Assembly (NCBI RefSeq): GCF_003258945.1
Contig: NZ_QLIX01000014.1
Coordinates: 1 to 64,000 of the forward strand
Origin: Roseicella frigidaeris
GTDB lineage: Bacteria; Pseudomonadota; Alphaproteobacteria; Acetobacterales; Acetobacteraceae
Reading direction: 5' to 3'
Length of the DNA stretch: 64,000 nucleotides
Under the pieces are notes generated by a model. It saw nothing but the letters and a program-made list of their open reading frames with translations, ran no database searches and had not been told where the DNA came from. A program made the position numbers and the translations under genes. Below, piece by piece: positions 17,389 to 25,550 of the stretch; within the stretch, counting starts at the first letter, position 1, and each line of letters begins with the position of its first letter.

Positions 17389-17997
17389 TCAGCGCCCCAT
17401 CACCTTCCCGGTGCTGCGGCCGCGGCCGGGTTCGAGCAGCTTGTAGTAGTAGTGCCCCGCGACCGTCCGGCCGTTCACCCGGGCATAGGCGGGATGGGTG
17501 CCCCAGCGCTCATAGCCCAGCGTCTCGAACAGGGCGATGGCGGTGGTCTGGGTCTCCCGCACGTCGAGGTTCACGACGCGGTGGCCGAGCGAGGCGGCCC
17601 GCTCCTCGACGCGGCGGATCATCAGCCGCGCCAGCCCGTGCCCGCGGGCATAGGGCGCGATATAGGCATGCGTCAGCGTCGCGCCGAAGGCCTGCGCCTC
17701 GTTGTTGCGGGGCGGCCGGACGAGCTGGGCGCTGCCCACCACCACCGCGTCCAGCCGGGCGACGAAGAGCTCGCGCTCCGGCACCAGCATCACGCCGCGG
17801 AAATGCCGCTGCAGCGCCACCCGGCCCTGCGGCTCGATCCAGCCGAAGCCGCCGCCCTCGATGATGGCGGCATCCGTGGCCTCGCAGAGCTCGGCCATGT
17901 CGTGGTCGTCGAGCTCCGTCACCCGCTCGACCGAGAGCTCGGGCTGGCGCGGCGTGCTGGGCTCGGCCAGGCCGATCGGCACCTTCGGCGCGCTCAC
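17389..17997 (-). CDS. GNAT-family N-acetyltransferase inside the his cluster
   Basis: A 202-residue protein with an acetyl-CoA-binding motif A at about residues 115-135 ([20 protein letters not shown]) followed by [21 protein letters not shown]. The GTG at 17997 forms a GTGA overlap with the hisH stop and has GGTGG about 8 bases upstream; an in-frame GTG at 18006 is the alternative. Substrate unknown. Its place between hisH and hisA suggests cotranscription, not necessarily a role in histidine synthesis. Confidence 0.85.
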   Translation of the reverse strand: MSAPKVPIGLAEPSTPRQPELSVERVTELDDHDMAELCEATDAAIIEGGGFGWIEPQGRVALQRHFRGVMLVPERELFVARLDAVVVGSAQLVRPPRNNEAQAFGATLTHAYIAPYARGHGLARLMIRRVEERAASLGHRVVNLDVRETQTTAIALFETLGYERWGTHPAYARVNGRTVAGHYYYKLLEPGRGRSTGKVMGR

Positions 17998-18656
17998 GGG
18001 GTCCACCGGAGGAAATTGGCGAGGATGCGCAGGCCCACCGCGGCGCTCTTCTCCACATGGAATTGCGTGCCGGCCAGGTTGCCGCGGCCGACGATGGCGA
18101 CGACCGGGCCGCCGTAATCGGTGGTCGCCAGCACCTCGCCGGCATCATAGTCGCTCAGCGCGTAGGAATGAACGAAATAAGCGTGCTCTCCAGGTCTTAT
18201 TCCCGCAAGAAGTGGATGCCCTCCGGCGGGAAAGTCGAGCGTGTTCCAGCCCATCTGCGGCAGGGGCAGCGCCGCGCCATCCGGCCCGCGCGGCGCCATC
18301 GGCGCCATCTCGCCGCGGATCCAGCCGAGTCCCGGCGTCACCCCATGCTCCAGCCCGCGCTCCGCCATGATCTGCATGCCAACGCAGATGCCGAGCAGCG
18401 GCGTGCCCTCGGCGACGCGGCGCTCCAGCACCCCGATCATGCCCGGCAGGGCCGCGAGGCCGCGCATGCAGGCGGCGAAGGCCCCTTGCCCGGGCAGGAT
18501 CAGTCGGTCGGCCGCCGCCGCCTCCGCCGCGTCGCGGGTCACCGCCGCCTCGAGGGCGATGCCGGCATCCGCGGCCGCGCGGGTGAGGGCGCGCAGCACC
18601 GAGGCGAGGTTGCCCGAGCCCGGATCGACCACCGCGACGCGCATCGCCCCGCTCAT
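17994..18656 (-). CDS. hisH: imidazole glycerol phosphate synthase, glutaminase subunit
   Basis: A 220-residue class I glutamine amidotransferase that supplies ammonia to HisF. The catalytic triad is complete: Cys91 in LGICVGMQ, His200 and Glu202 in TQFHVEKS. The ATG at 18656 overlaps the preceding stop (ATGA) and gives MSGAMRVAVVDPGSGN; the second Met (start 18644) is the alternative. Confidence 0.96.
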   Translation of the reverse strand: MSGAMRVAVVDPGSGNLASVLRALTRAAADAGIALEAAVTRDAAEAAAADRLILPGQGAFAACMRGLAALPGMIGVLERRVAEGTPLLGICVGMQIMAERGLEHGVTPGLGWIRGEMAPMAPRGPDGAALPLPQMGWNTLDFPAGGHPLLAGIRPGEHAYFVHSYALSDYDAGEVLATTDYGGPVVAIVGRGNLAGTQFHVEKSAAVGLRILANFLRWTP

Positions 18657-19054
18657 GCCGCCAGGCTCCGCAGCAGCTCGGGCCGTGCCTCGAACAGGCG
18701 GGCCAGCGCCAGCTCCTCGGCCGGCGCGGCGACGACATGCGCCGCGCGCCAGCCGCGGCGGCCGAGCGCGGCGCGGCGCAGATCCTGCGCCTCCGCGCCC
18801 AGCAGGAATTGCAGGGCGAGCAGCACCGGCAGGCGCCAGGGGGCGGGCACCAGGATGGCCAGCAGCAGGGCCAGCCCGATCCAGGCGGCGGCCTCCAGCC
18901 AGAGGCGGTGCCGCAGCAGCCAGAGCGGGCCGAACAGGAAGGCCCCCCAGGAAAACCCCTCCCGGACCAGGATGGGCTCGCGCGGCAGGGCCGCATCCGG
19001 GACGCGCGCGGCGCTCCGGGCGCTGCGCGGCAGATGGACGGTCCAGATGCGCAT
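18653..19054 (-). CDS. DUF2628-type small membrane protein
   Basis: A 133-residue protein with two closely spaced hydrophobic segments (about residues 35-50 and 54-82) and the segment REGFSWGAFLFGPLWLLRHRLW, the hallmark of DUF2628. It is overlapped by hisB upstream and hisH downstream (ATGA at both ends), so it is translationally coupled in the his operon. No biochemical function is known for the family. Confidence 0.85.
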   Translation of the reverse strand: MRIWTVHLPRSARSAARVPDAALPREPILVREGFSWGAFLFGPLWLLRHRLWLEAAAWIGLALLLAILVPAPWRLPVLLALQFLLGAEAQDLRRAALGRRGWRAAHVVAAPAEELALARLFEARPELLRSLAA

Positions 19055-19656
19055 CAGGCTTCCAGGACCCCTTTCGTCGAGGGCACCGCAGTCGGCGAGC
19101 GCGGGTCCGTCTCCACGGCCATGCGGAGGCTCCGGGCCAGCGCCTTGAAGCAGGCCTCAGCGACATGGTGCGCGTTGGTGCCGGCCTTCAAGGTCATGTG
19201 CAGGGTGATGCCGGCGTTGAAGGCGAAGGCGCGGAAGAACTCCTCGAACAGCTCGGTGTCCATCTCGCCCACCTTGTCGCGCGCGAAGGGCACGGACCAG
19301 GCGAGGAAGGGGCGGCCGGAGATGTCGATCGCCGCCTCGGCCAGCGCCTCGTCCATCGGCAGCAGCGCCTGGCCGTAGCGCCGGATGCCGCGCTTGTCGC
19401 CGAGCGCCTGCTTCAGCGCCTGGCCGAGCACGATGCCGACATCCTCGGTGGTGTGGTGATAGTCGATATGCAGGTCGCCCTTCGCCTCGACCGACAGGTC
19501 GAGGAGCGCATGGCGGCCGAGCGCGGTCAGCATGTGGTCGAGGAAGCCGATGCCGGTCGCCGCCCGCACCTCGCCCGTGCCGTCGAGGGAGAGCGTGACG
19601 CGGATCTCGGTCTCGGCCGTGGTCCGGGCGATGCTGGCGGTGCGGGGGGCGCTCAT
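19054..19656 (-). CDS. hisB: imidazoleglycerol-phosphate dehydratase
   Basis: A 200-residue monofunctional HisB, sixth step of histidine synthesis. The metal-binding motifs HHTTED (in [14 protein letters not shown]) and AHHVAEA (in [14 protein letters not shown]) are both present. The start at 19656 ([12 protein letters not shown]) has a strong AGGAGG 7 bases upstream; this looks like the first gene of the hisB-DUF2628-hisH-GNAT-hisA operon. Confidence 0.97.
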   Translation of the reverse strand: MSAPRTASIARTTAETEIRVTLSLDGTGEVRAATGIGFLDHMLTALGRHALLDLSVEAKGDLHIDYHHTTEDVGIVLGQALKQALGDKRGIRRYGQALLPMDEALAEAAIDISGRPFLAWSVPFARDKVGEMDTELFEEFFRAFAFNAGITLHMTLKAGTNAHHVAEACFKALARSLRMAVETDPRSPTAVPSTKGVLEA

Positions 19657-19849
19657 GCGCGCCCTCCTACGCCAGGGCACAGGGGGTCGCAACCGCCGTG
19701 GCGGGCGCCCCGCACCGGACCGGCGCGCGGCCTTCGCCCCGCGGCGAGGGGCCAGGGGCCGCGCGACGGTCAGGGAACCGCATGGGCGGGCGGCGGCCCC
19801 GAGGGGCGCCCGCTATGGCGCGCCCTGAGTCTCCTCTTGGGGCGCCCCC

Positions 19850-21781
19850 TCATGCTGGCGCGGGGGCCATGCCGATGGCGGGCGGCTCCGGCCGGGGGGT
19901 CGGCTCGGTCAGCAGCGGCGGCTGGGTGGAAACGGCCTGCTCCACCGCCAGCTCGCCCGCCTCGACCAGGCTCGCCGCCAGCAGCAGCGGGACCTGCTGG
20001 CTCTCCGCGCGCAGCGCCGGCGCCAGGATGCCGGCCGCCGCGCCGCCGGTGCGGGCCTCGGCCTCGGCCGGGGCCCAGGCCAGGGCGAGGACCGGCGTGG
20101 CCGGCAGCCGCCGGCGTGCCCGGCGCAGCAGGTAGCGGGCGGTGGCGGCGCTGCTGCCCCCCTCGATGAAGCAGAGGCAGAGCAGCTTCGGCGGGGCGGC
20201 GGGGCCGGCGGTGGTGGCGACCTGCACGCCGAAGCCGCGGCGCTGCAGCACCTGGGCGAGCATCGTCGCCGCCAGCGCATCGAAGGGGCCGCGGCCCGGC
20301 AGGCAGAGCACCGTGCCGGGCGCCTGCCAGGCCGCCGGCAGCGCGGCCAGCGCACCGGCCTCCTCCGGCTCCGGGTCCTCGGCCTCCTCCAGATCCTCCA
20401 TGAGCTGCTCGATGCTGCCCTGCATCGCCTCGCGCCGCTCGGGCGAGAGCGCGCCATGCACCGCATCGGCCTGGGCCAGGCGCAGCGCCGGCAGGGCGAT
20501 GGCGTCGAGATAGTCGGCCAGGGACTTCTCCTTCAGGCAGCGCTCGGCCTGCTCGGCCAGCGCATCGGCATCGCCGGCGAGGGCACGCTGGTAGAAGGTC
20601 TCCTCCGGGTCCAGCGGCGGACTGTCGCCGAGCATCACCTCGAGGAATTCCAGCCGGTCGACATGCCGCCCGAGCACCACCAGGCAGACGGTGAGCGGCA
20701 CCGCCAGCAGCAGGCCGATCGGGCCCCAGAGCCAGGTCCAGAAGGTCGCCGCGGCGATGACCGCGATCGGCGAGAGGCCGGTGGAATGGCCGAAGACCAG
20801 CGGCTCGAAGACCTGGCCCATCGCCGCCTCGCCGAGGGCGAAGAGCACCAGCACCCAGACCAGCGTGCCCCAGCCCGGATCGACGGCGAGGGCGAGCAGC
20901 GCCGGGAAGCCGGCGGCGATGAAGCTGCCGATGAAGGGCACGAAGCGCATCAGCCCGGCGACGAAGCCCCAGAGCAAGGGGTTGGGGATGCCGACCAGCC
21001 AGAGCACCCCGGTCATCACCAGGCCGAAGCCGAAATTCATCCCGGTCTGCGCCAGGAAGTAGCGGGAGAGCCGGTAGGCGGCGTCGTCCATCGCCGCCAT
21101 GGTGCGGTGCAGGTCGCGCGCGCCGGCGAGGCGGATCAACCGGTCCCGTAGGTCCTCGCGGTAGAGCAGGATGAAGATCACCAGGATGGCGACGATGCCC
21201 GCCGTCGCCAGCGGCCCGAGCAGCGGCTCGGCGACGCGCTGCAGCATCTCGAAGGCCGTGGGGTCGGGCGACCGGATCTCGACCGGGATGGGCTCGGTCA
21301 CCGGCTGGCTGGGCAGCCGCGAGGGCACTGCCGTGGCCGCCTTGTCGCGGCCGCCAGCGCTGCGGCCCATCTCCTGCAGCGTGCTGACCACCCGGTCGAT
21401 CAGCCCGCCCGAAGCCTGCAGCCGGCCGAGCTTCTCGGTGATCGCCTGCTGGTAGGCGGGCAGGTTCTCGGCGAGCGAGGTCGCCTGCCGCCCCACCAGG
21501 CCGAACATCGAGAGGATCAGCGCCCCGGCCAGGACCACCGCCACCAGGACCGAGGCCGGGCGCGGCAGGTGCAGCCGCCGCAGCCCCCGCGTCACCGGCG
21601 CGAGGACGAAGGAGAGCAGCATCGCCAGGACGAGCGGGATCAGCAGCTCGCGGCCGAAATAGAGGATGGCGATAATCAGGATCACGCCCTGCAGGACATG
21701 CAGGCCGTTGCCGGGCACGCCGGCGGCGGCGACGCCCCGGGGCGGTGAGGGAGGGGAGAACGGGGGAGGCGTCTGGGGCAT
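19850..21781 (-). CDS. AI-2E/PerM-family permease with C-terminal cytosolic domain
   Basis: A 643-residue inner-membrane protein. The N-terminal half carries about eight hydrophobic helices with the family segments GVLWLVGIPNPLLWGFVAGL, MRFVPFIGSFIAAGFPALLA and ATFWTWLWGPIGLLLAVPL. After residue 350 comes a soluble region: an acidic helical linker, then from about residue 500 an alternating beta/alpha stretch (TVLCLPGRGPFDALAATMLA, KLLCLCFIEGGSSAATARYL) resembling a Rossmann-type, B12-binding-like fold but without the cobalamin DxHxxG motif. Family members are usually 340-400 residues. The start at 21781 gives MPQTPPPFSPPSPPRG. Transported substrate unknown. Confidence 0.82.
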   Translation of the reverse strand: MPQTPPPFSPPSPPRGVAAAGVPGNGLHVLQGVILIIAILYFGRELLIPLVLAMLLSFVLAPVTRGLRRLHLPRPASVLVAVVLAGALILSMFGLVGRQATSLAENLPAYQQAITEKLGRLQASGGLIDRVVSTLQEMGRSAGGRDKAATAVPSRLPSQPVTEPIPVEIRSPDPTAFEMLQRVAEPLLGPLATAGIVAILVIFILLYREDLRDRLIRLAGARDLHRTMAAMDDAAYRLSRYFLAQTGMNFGFGLVMTGVLWLVGIPNPLLWGFVAGLMRFVPFIGSFIAAGFPALLALAVDPGWGTLVWVLVLFALGEAAMGQVFEPLVFGHSTGLSPIAVIAAATFWTWLWGPIGLLLAVPLTVCLVVLGRHVDRLEFLEVMLGDSPPLDPEETFYQRALAGDADALAEQAERCLKEKSLADYLDAIALPALRLAQADAVHGALSPERREAMQGSIEQLMEDLEEAEDPEPEEAGALAALPAAWQAPGTVLCLPGRGPFDALAATMLAQVLQRRGFGVQVATTAGPAAPPKLLCLCFIEGGSSAATARYLLRRARRRLPATPVLALAWAPAEAEARTGGAAAGILAPALRAESQQVPLLLAASLVEAGELAVEQAVSTQPPLLTEPTPRPEPPAIGMAPAPA

Positions 21782-22033
21782 GCCGCTATTGGTGACCTCG
21801 GGCCGGGGATCGGCCACCTCCGCGCAACGCGGCGCCGCCAGATCCGTTGCGCCAGGGTGTTGGTCGGGAATGCCGGTCGGAGGTGCCGGTCGGGCGGGGC
21901 GGGCGGACCGGGCCCGGGCCGGCAGGGGAAGGCAAAGCCGGGCCGGCCACCCCGCCGGATTTTGCCTTGCCGCATCCCTGCCGGGGTGTAGCCTGTTCCT
22001 TACGGTTCGGAGAGACCGCAAGGAGGACGGACC

Positions 22034-22462
22034 ATGGATGGCAGCGTTGCCGGCGCCACGCGCCCCGAGATCAAGCTCACCGTCTCGAACAAGGCCGACC
22101 AGCCCTTCGTGAAGGGGCGGCGGAAATTCTTCCGCTACCGCGATCTCGGCGTGCAGGCCGCGACCGGCGGCAAGCTGCGGGCGCAGGTGATGGAAGCGAT
22201 CACCGGCATGACCGAACCCACCGGCTGGCACACGCATCAGTGCGAGGCGCAGTTCATCTACATCCTGAAGGGCTGGGTGGAGCTGGAATTCGAGGATGGC
22301 ACCCGCACCCGCAGCGGCCAGGGCGATGCCGTCCTCATCCCCGGCGGCATGAAGCACAACGAGATCGCCACCTCGGACGATGTCGAAATCCTCGAGCTGT
22401 CGATCCCCGGCGACATGGCGACCAAGCCCTGCGACCCGCCGCAGGGCCAGAGCCAGGGCTGA
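22034..22462 (+). CDS. single-domain cupin protein
   Basis: A 142-residue beta-barrel protein. Cupin motif 1 is GWHTHQCEAQFIYILKGWVE (about residues 63-82) and motif 2 is GDAVLIPGGMKHNEI; the histidines and glutamate should bind a divalent metal. AAGGAGG lies about 7 bases before the ATG at 22034. It stands alone between a divergent permease and a binding-protein gene. Enzyme or regulator role is not decidable. Confidence 0.85.
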   Translation: MDGSVAGATRPEIKLTVSNKADQPFVKGRRKFFRYRDLGVQAATGGKLRAQVMEAITGMTEPTGWHTHQCEAQFIYILKGWVELEFEDGTRTRSGQGDAVLIPGGMKHNEIATSDDVEILELSIPGDMATKPCDPPQGQSQG

Positions 22463-22594
22463 GCCGGCCCTCGTCGCGGGACCAGCCCCCGGAACCAGCT
22501 CCGGGACTGGCCGCAGTCCGACATGGGATCCCCGATGAACCGGTGCGCCCGCCTGCCGCCCAGGCGGCACGGGGCGCGCCGGGCCCGGGTCATC

Positions 22595-22648
22595 GTTTGA
22601 TCGCGTGATTCACGCTTCCGGTGAGGCCACCGCAAGCGATCACGCGCC
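22595..22648. repeat. REP-like palindromic element, copy 1
   Basis: Nested inverted repeats: CGTGAT (22604-22609) pairs with ATCACG (22639-22644), and CGCTTCCGGTG (22613-22623) pairs with CACCGCAAGCG (22628-22638) with one mismatch. The left flank (22595-22615) matches 38580-38600 at 18 of 21 positions, so this is a dispersed intergenic element. It lies between the cupin gene and the binding-protein gene. Confidence 0.6.
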
Positions 22649-22740
22649 AAGGGACAGGGCGCCCGGACGCATCCGGGCCGGGCGCGACGCATGGCGGCTG
22701 CGAAGCTCCCGGCAGACCGAGCCGCCGGGAGGGACGAAGA

Positions 22741-23958
22741 ATGATCCTCGACCGACGCGCGCTGCTGCTCGGCGGCGCGGCCTTCGGGGCGCTGCCGCGG
22801 CTGGCCCGGGCCCAGGCGCAGCAGACCATCCGGCTCGGCATCATCACCGATATGAGCGGCGCCTTCGCCGACCTCTCCGGCCCGAATGCCGTGCTCGCGG
22901 TGCGCCAGGCGGTGCAGGATGCGGCGTCGCTCGGCCTCAAGGTCGAGGTCGTCGCCGCCGACCACCAGAACAAGCCGGACATCGCGGTGAACATCGCCCG
23001 GCAGTGGTTCGACCGGGAGGGCGTGGACGCGCTGGTCGATGTCCCCGCCTCCTCCGCCGCGCTCGCGGTGAATGCGGTGGTGCGGGAGAAGAACAAGGTC
23101 TTCCTCGCCTCCGCCCCCGGTACCTCCGAGCTCACCGGCGCGCAATGCAGCCCGAACACGGTGCAGTGGACCTACGACACCTGGATGCTCGCCAACTCCA
23201 CCGCGCGGGCCATGGTGCGCGAGGGCGGGGACAGCTGGTTCTTCGTCACCGCCGACTATGCCTTCGGCCATTCGATGGAGGTCGAGGGCGGCAAGATCAT
23301 CGGTGCCGAGGGCGGCAAGGTGCTCGGCAGCGCCCGCTTCCCCTTTCCCGGCACTACGGATTTCTCCGCCTTCCTGCTGCGCGCGCAGGCGAGCAAGGCG
23401 AAGGTGATCGGCCTCGCCTTCGGCGGCACCGACATGGCCAATGCGGTGAAGCAGGCGACCGAGTTCGGGCTGCAGAAGCGCGGGCAGCGGCTCGCCGCCC
23501 TGATCCTCTTCATCTCCGAGGTGCATTCGATGGGCCTCGAGACGGCGAAGGGGCTGGTCTGCTCGACGAGCTACTACTGGGACACCAATGACCGCACGCG
23601 CGCCCTGACGCAGCGGATGAAGCAGAATTTCGGCGCGCCGCCCGCGACCATGGTGCAGGCCGGCTGCTACGGCGTGGTGCTGCACTACCTGAAGGCGGCG
23701 GCCGCCATGGGCACGGCGGCGGCCAAGGCCAGCGGCGCCGATGCCGTGGCGCGGATGAAGGCCCTGCCGACGGATGACGACGCCTTCGGGCCCGGCCGCA
23801 TCCGCGCCGATGGGCGCAAGCTGCATCCGGCCTATCTGGTCGAGGTGAAATCCCCGGCCGAGAGCCGCGGCCCTTGGGACTACTACAAGGTGCTGCGGAC
23901 GGTGCCCGGGGATCAGGCCTTCCGGCCGATGGCGGAGGGCGGCTGCCCACTGGTCTGA
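22741..23958 (+). CDS. branched-chain amino acid-type ABC substrate-binding protein
   Basis: A 405-residue LivK/urea-amide-type periplasmic binding protein. A signal peptide (MILDRRALLLGGAAFGALPRL..., cleavage near residue 23) precedes RLGIITDMSGAFADLSGPNA, the standard start of the type I fold, followed by VVAADHQNKPDIAVNIARQW. No livH, livM, livG or livF lies nearby, so its membrane partners are elsewhere. GGGACGAAGA just before the ATG is a plausible ribosome site. Confidence 0.88.
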   Translation: MILDRRALLLGGAAFGALPRLARAQAQQTIRLGIITDMSGAFADLSGPNAVLAVRQAVQDAASLGLKVEVVAADHQNKPDIAVNIARQWFDREGVDALVDVPASSAALAVNAVVREKNKVFLASAPGTSELTGAQCSPNTVQWTYDTWMLANSTARAMVREGGDSWFFVTADYAFGHSMEVEGGKIIGAEGGKVLGSARFPFPGTTDFSAFLLRAQASKAKVIGLAFGGTDMANAVKQATEFGLQKRGQRLAALILFISEVHSMGLETAKGLVCSTSYYWDTNDRTRALTQRMKQNFGAPPATMVQAGCYGVVLHYLKAAAAMGTAAAKASGADAVARMKALPTDDDAFGPGRIRADGRKLHPAYLVEVKSPAESRGPWDYYKVLRTVPGDQAFRPMAEGGCPLV

Positions 23959-23961
23959 TAC

Positions 23962-24098
23962 CCGGCGCACGAAGGTTTCGCCTTCGCGCCCCTCAAACGC
24001 CGGGCGCTGCCTCCGGCAGCTTGGCTTCGCGCCACTCGGCGCGGCGCCCATTCGGGCGCTCGGCCCTGCGGGCCGCAGGTTGGAATTTCGTGCGCCGG
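23962..24098. repeat. inverted-repeat-bounded element between convergent genes
   Basis: CCGGCGCACGAA (23962-23973) and TTCGTGCGCCGG (24087-24098) are perfect 12-bp inverted arms bounding 137 bases filled with smaller GC stems (for example around GAAGGTTTCGCCTTC). No frame inside looks coding. It may be a palindromic repeat unit or act as a two-way terminator for the binding-protein and acetyltransferase genes. Confidence 0.6.
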
Positions 24099-24126
24099 CT
24101 ATAAGGCGGCGCGGTCTCGCCCTGGC

Positions 24127-24573
24127 TCAGCCCCGGGCGAGGCGCTTGCGCAGGAACCAGCGGGTCTGCCCCTCCGGGTAGTCCTCCAGCGCGCCGAACA
24201 CCGCATAGCCGAGGGATTCGTAGAAGCCGCGGGCCTGGAAGCTGTCGAGCCAGGCGGAGTGGCAGCCGGCCGCCGCCGCATGCCGCTCCGCCGCCGCCAT
24301 CAGCGCCCGCCCGGCGCCGCTGCCGCGCCGCGCCGGATCCACCCAGACCGCGTCGATGAAGAGCCAGCCCCAGGACAGCATGCCGCTGAGCCCGCCGACG
24401 AGGCCGCCTGCCGCATCCTCCAGCCGCAGCGCGAAGCGGTCGGCCCGATGCGGCACGGTCTCGGCATGGAAGGCGTTGATCCGCTGGCCGAGCTCGGCCC
24501 GGAAGCCGGGCGGCGGCGCCGGGTCGAACACCATGCGCAGGGCCGGCGGCTGCCCTGCCTCGCCTTCCGTCAT
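24127..24573 (-). CDS. GNAT-family N-acetyltransferase
   Basis: A 148-residue acetyltransferase. The fold is seen in GWLFIDAVWVDPARRGSGAG (motif A with the acetyl-CoA loop RRGSGAGRAL) and the C-terminal ARGFYESLGYAVFGALEDYP. The start at 24573 gives MTEGEAGQPPALRMVFDP. It converges on the inverted-repeat element. Similar proteins act on small amines or peptide ends; the substrate here is not known. Confidence 0.85.
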   Translation of the reverse strand: MTEGEAGQPPALRMVFDPAPPPGFRAELGQRINAFHAETVPHRADRFALRLEDAAGGLVGGLSGMLSWGWLFIDAVWVDPARRGSGAGRALMAAAERHAAAAGCHSAWLDSFQARGFYESLGYAVFGALEDYPEGQTRWFLRKRLARG

Positions 24574-24651
24574 CGCTCCCCTCCCTTCGACGCAGGTCGC
24601 GGAGGATGCTACGGCCTGCCCTCCCGCCCAAGCCCGGAGCCGCCACGGACC

Positions 24652-25482
24652 GTGTGCCGTCACTGCCCCCATTCCCGTGCCGGCCTGCCGCGCCGCGCCC
24701 TGCTGGCCGGGCTGCTGCCGGCGGCCCTGCCCGCGGCGGCCGGTGCCTGCCCGGGCCTGCCGGCCGCGACGCTGGTCGAGCCGCGCCTCGGCCTCGCCCT
24801 GCCGCCCTCGGCGCCGCGCAGCGTGGCGCTGACCCTCGATGCCTGCGACGGCCGGGTGGACATGCGCATCCTGGAGACGCTGCTGCGGCTGGAGGTGCCG
24901 TCGACCATCTTCGCCACCGCCCGCTGGGTGCACGGCAATGCCGCCGCGCTCGCCCTGCTGCGGGCGCATCCGGCGCTGTTCGGCCTGCAGAACCACGGCG
25001 CGCGGCACCTGCCGGCGGTGCTCGGCCCCGGCCGGGTCTACGGACTGGCGCCGGCCGGCACGCTGGCGGCGGTGCAGGCGGAGGTGGCGGGCGGCGCGGC
25101 GGCGCTGGTCGAGGCCGGGCTGCCGCCGCCCCGCTGGTACCGGGGCGCGACCGCGCTCTACAGCCCGGAGGCGGTGACGCTGATCGAGACGATGGGCCTG
25201 CGGGTCGCCGGCTTCTCGCTCAATGCCGATGAGGGCGCCTCGCTGCCGGCCGCCGCGGTGGCGCGGCGGATCGCCGCGGCGCGGGGCAACGAGGTCATCA
25301 TCGCGCATCTGAACCATCCCGAGCGGCCGAGCGGGGCCGGGGTCGCGGCGGGCGTTGCGGCGCTGCGGGCGGCGGGGATGGGGTTCGTCCGGCTGGAGGA
25401 GGCGCCGGTGGCGGCCGAGGATTGTCGCGCCTGGCACCGGCCGCCGCTGCTGGCGGCGGCGCGGCACCGGCCCGGCGCATAG
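24652..25482 (+). CDS. exported polysaccharide deacetylase-like protein
   Basis: About 276 residues if started at GTG 24652, which is followed by a twin-arginine-like or Sec signal (LPRRALLAGLLPAALPAAAG). The NodB-type motif 1 appears as LTLDACDGRVD instead of TFDDG, and motif 2 as NHGARH with two histidines for the metal; the TLDxCxG variant is known among divergent family members. A later strand carries VIIAHLNHPERPSG. It may act on a cell-surface or storage polysaccharide. The start is the least certain part. Confidence 0.7.
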   Translation: MCRHCPHSRAGLPRRALLAGLLPAALPAAAGACPGLPAATLVEPRLGLALPPSAPRSVALTLDACDGRVDMRILETLLRLEVPSTIFATARWVHGNAAALALLRAHPALFGLQNHGARHLPAVLGPGRVYGLAPAGTLAAVQAEVAGGAAALVEAGLPPPRWYRGATALYSPEAVTLIETMGLRVAGFSLNADEGASLPAAAVARRIAAARGNEVIIAHLNHPERPSGAGVAAGVAALRAAGMGFVRLEEAPVAAEDCRAWHRPPLLAAARHRPGA

Positions 25483-25550
25483 GGCGGCGGGCCAAGGATC
25501 GGGGGGCCGCCCGGTGGCGCGGCCCCAAGCCCTTGTCTGTCGGACCTCCC

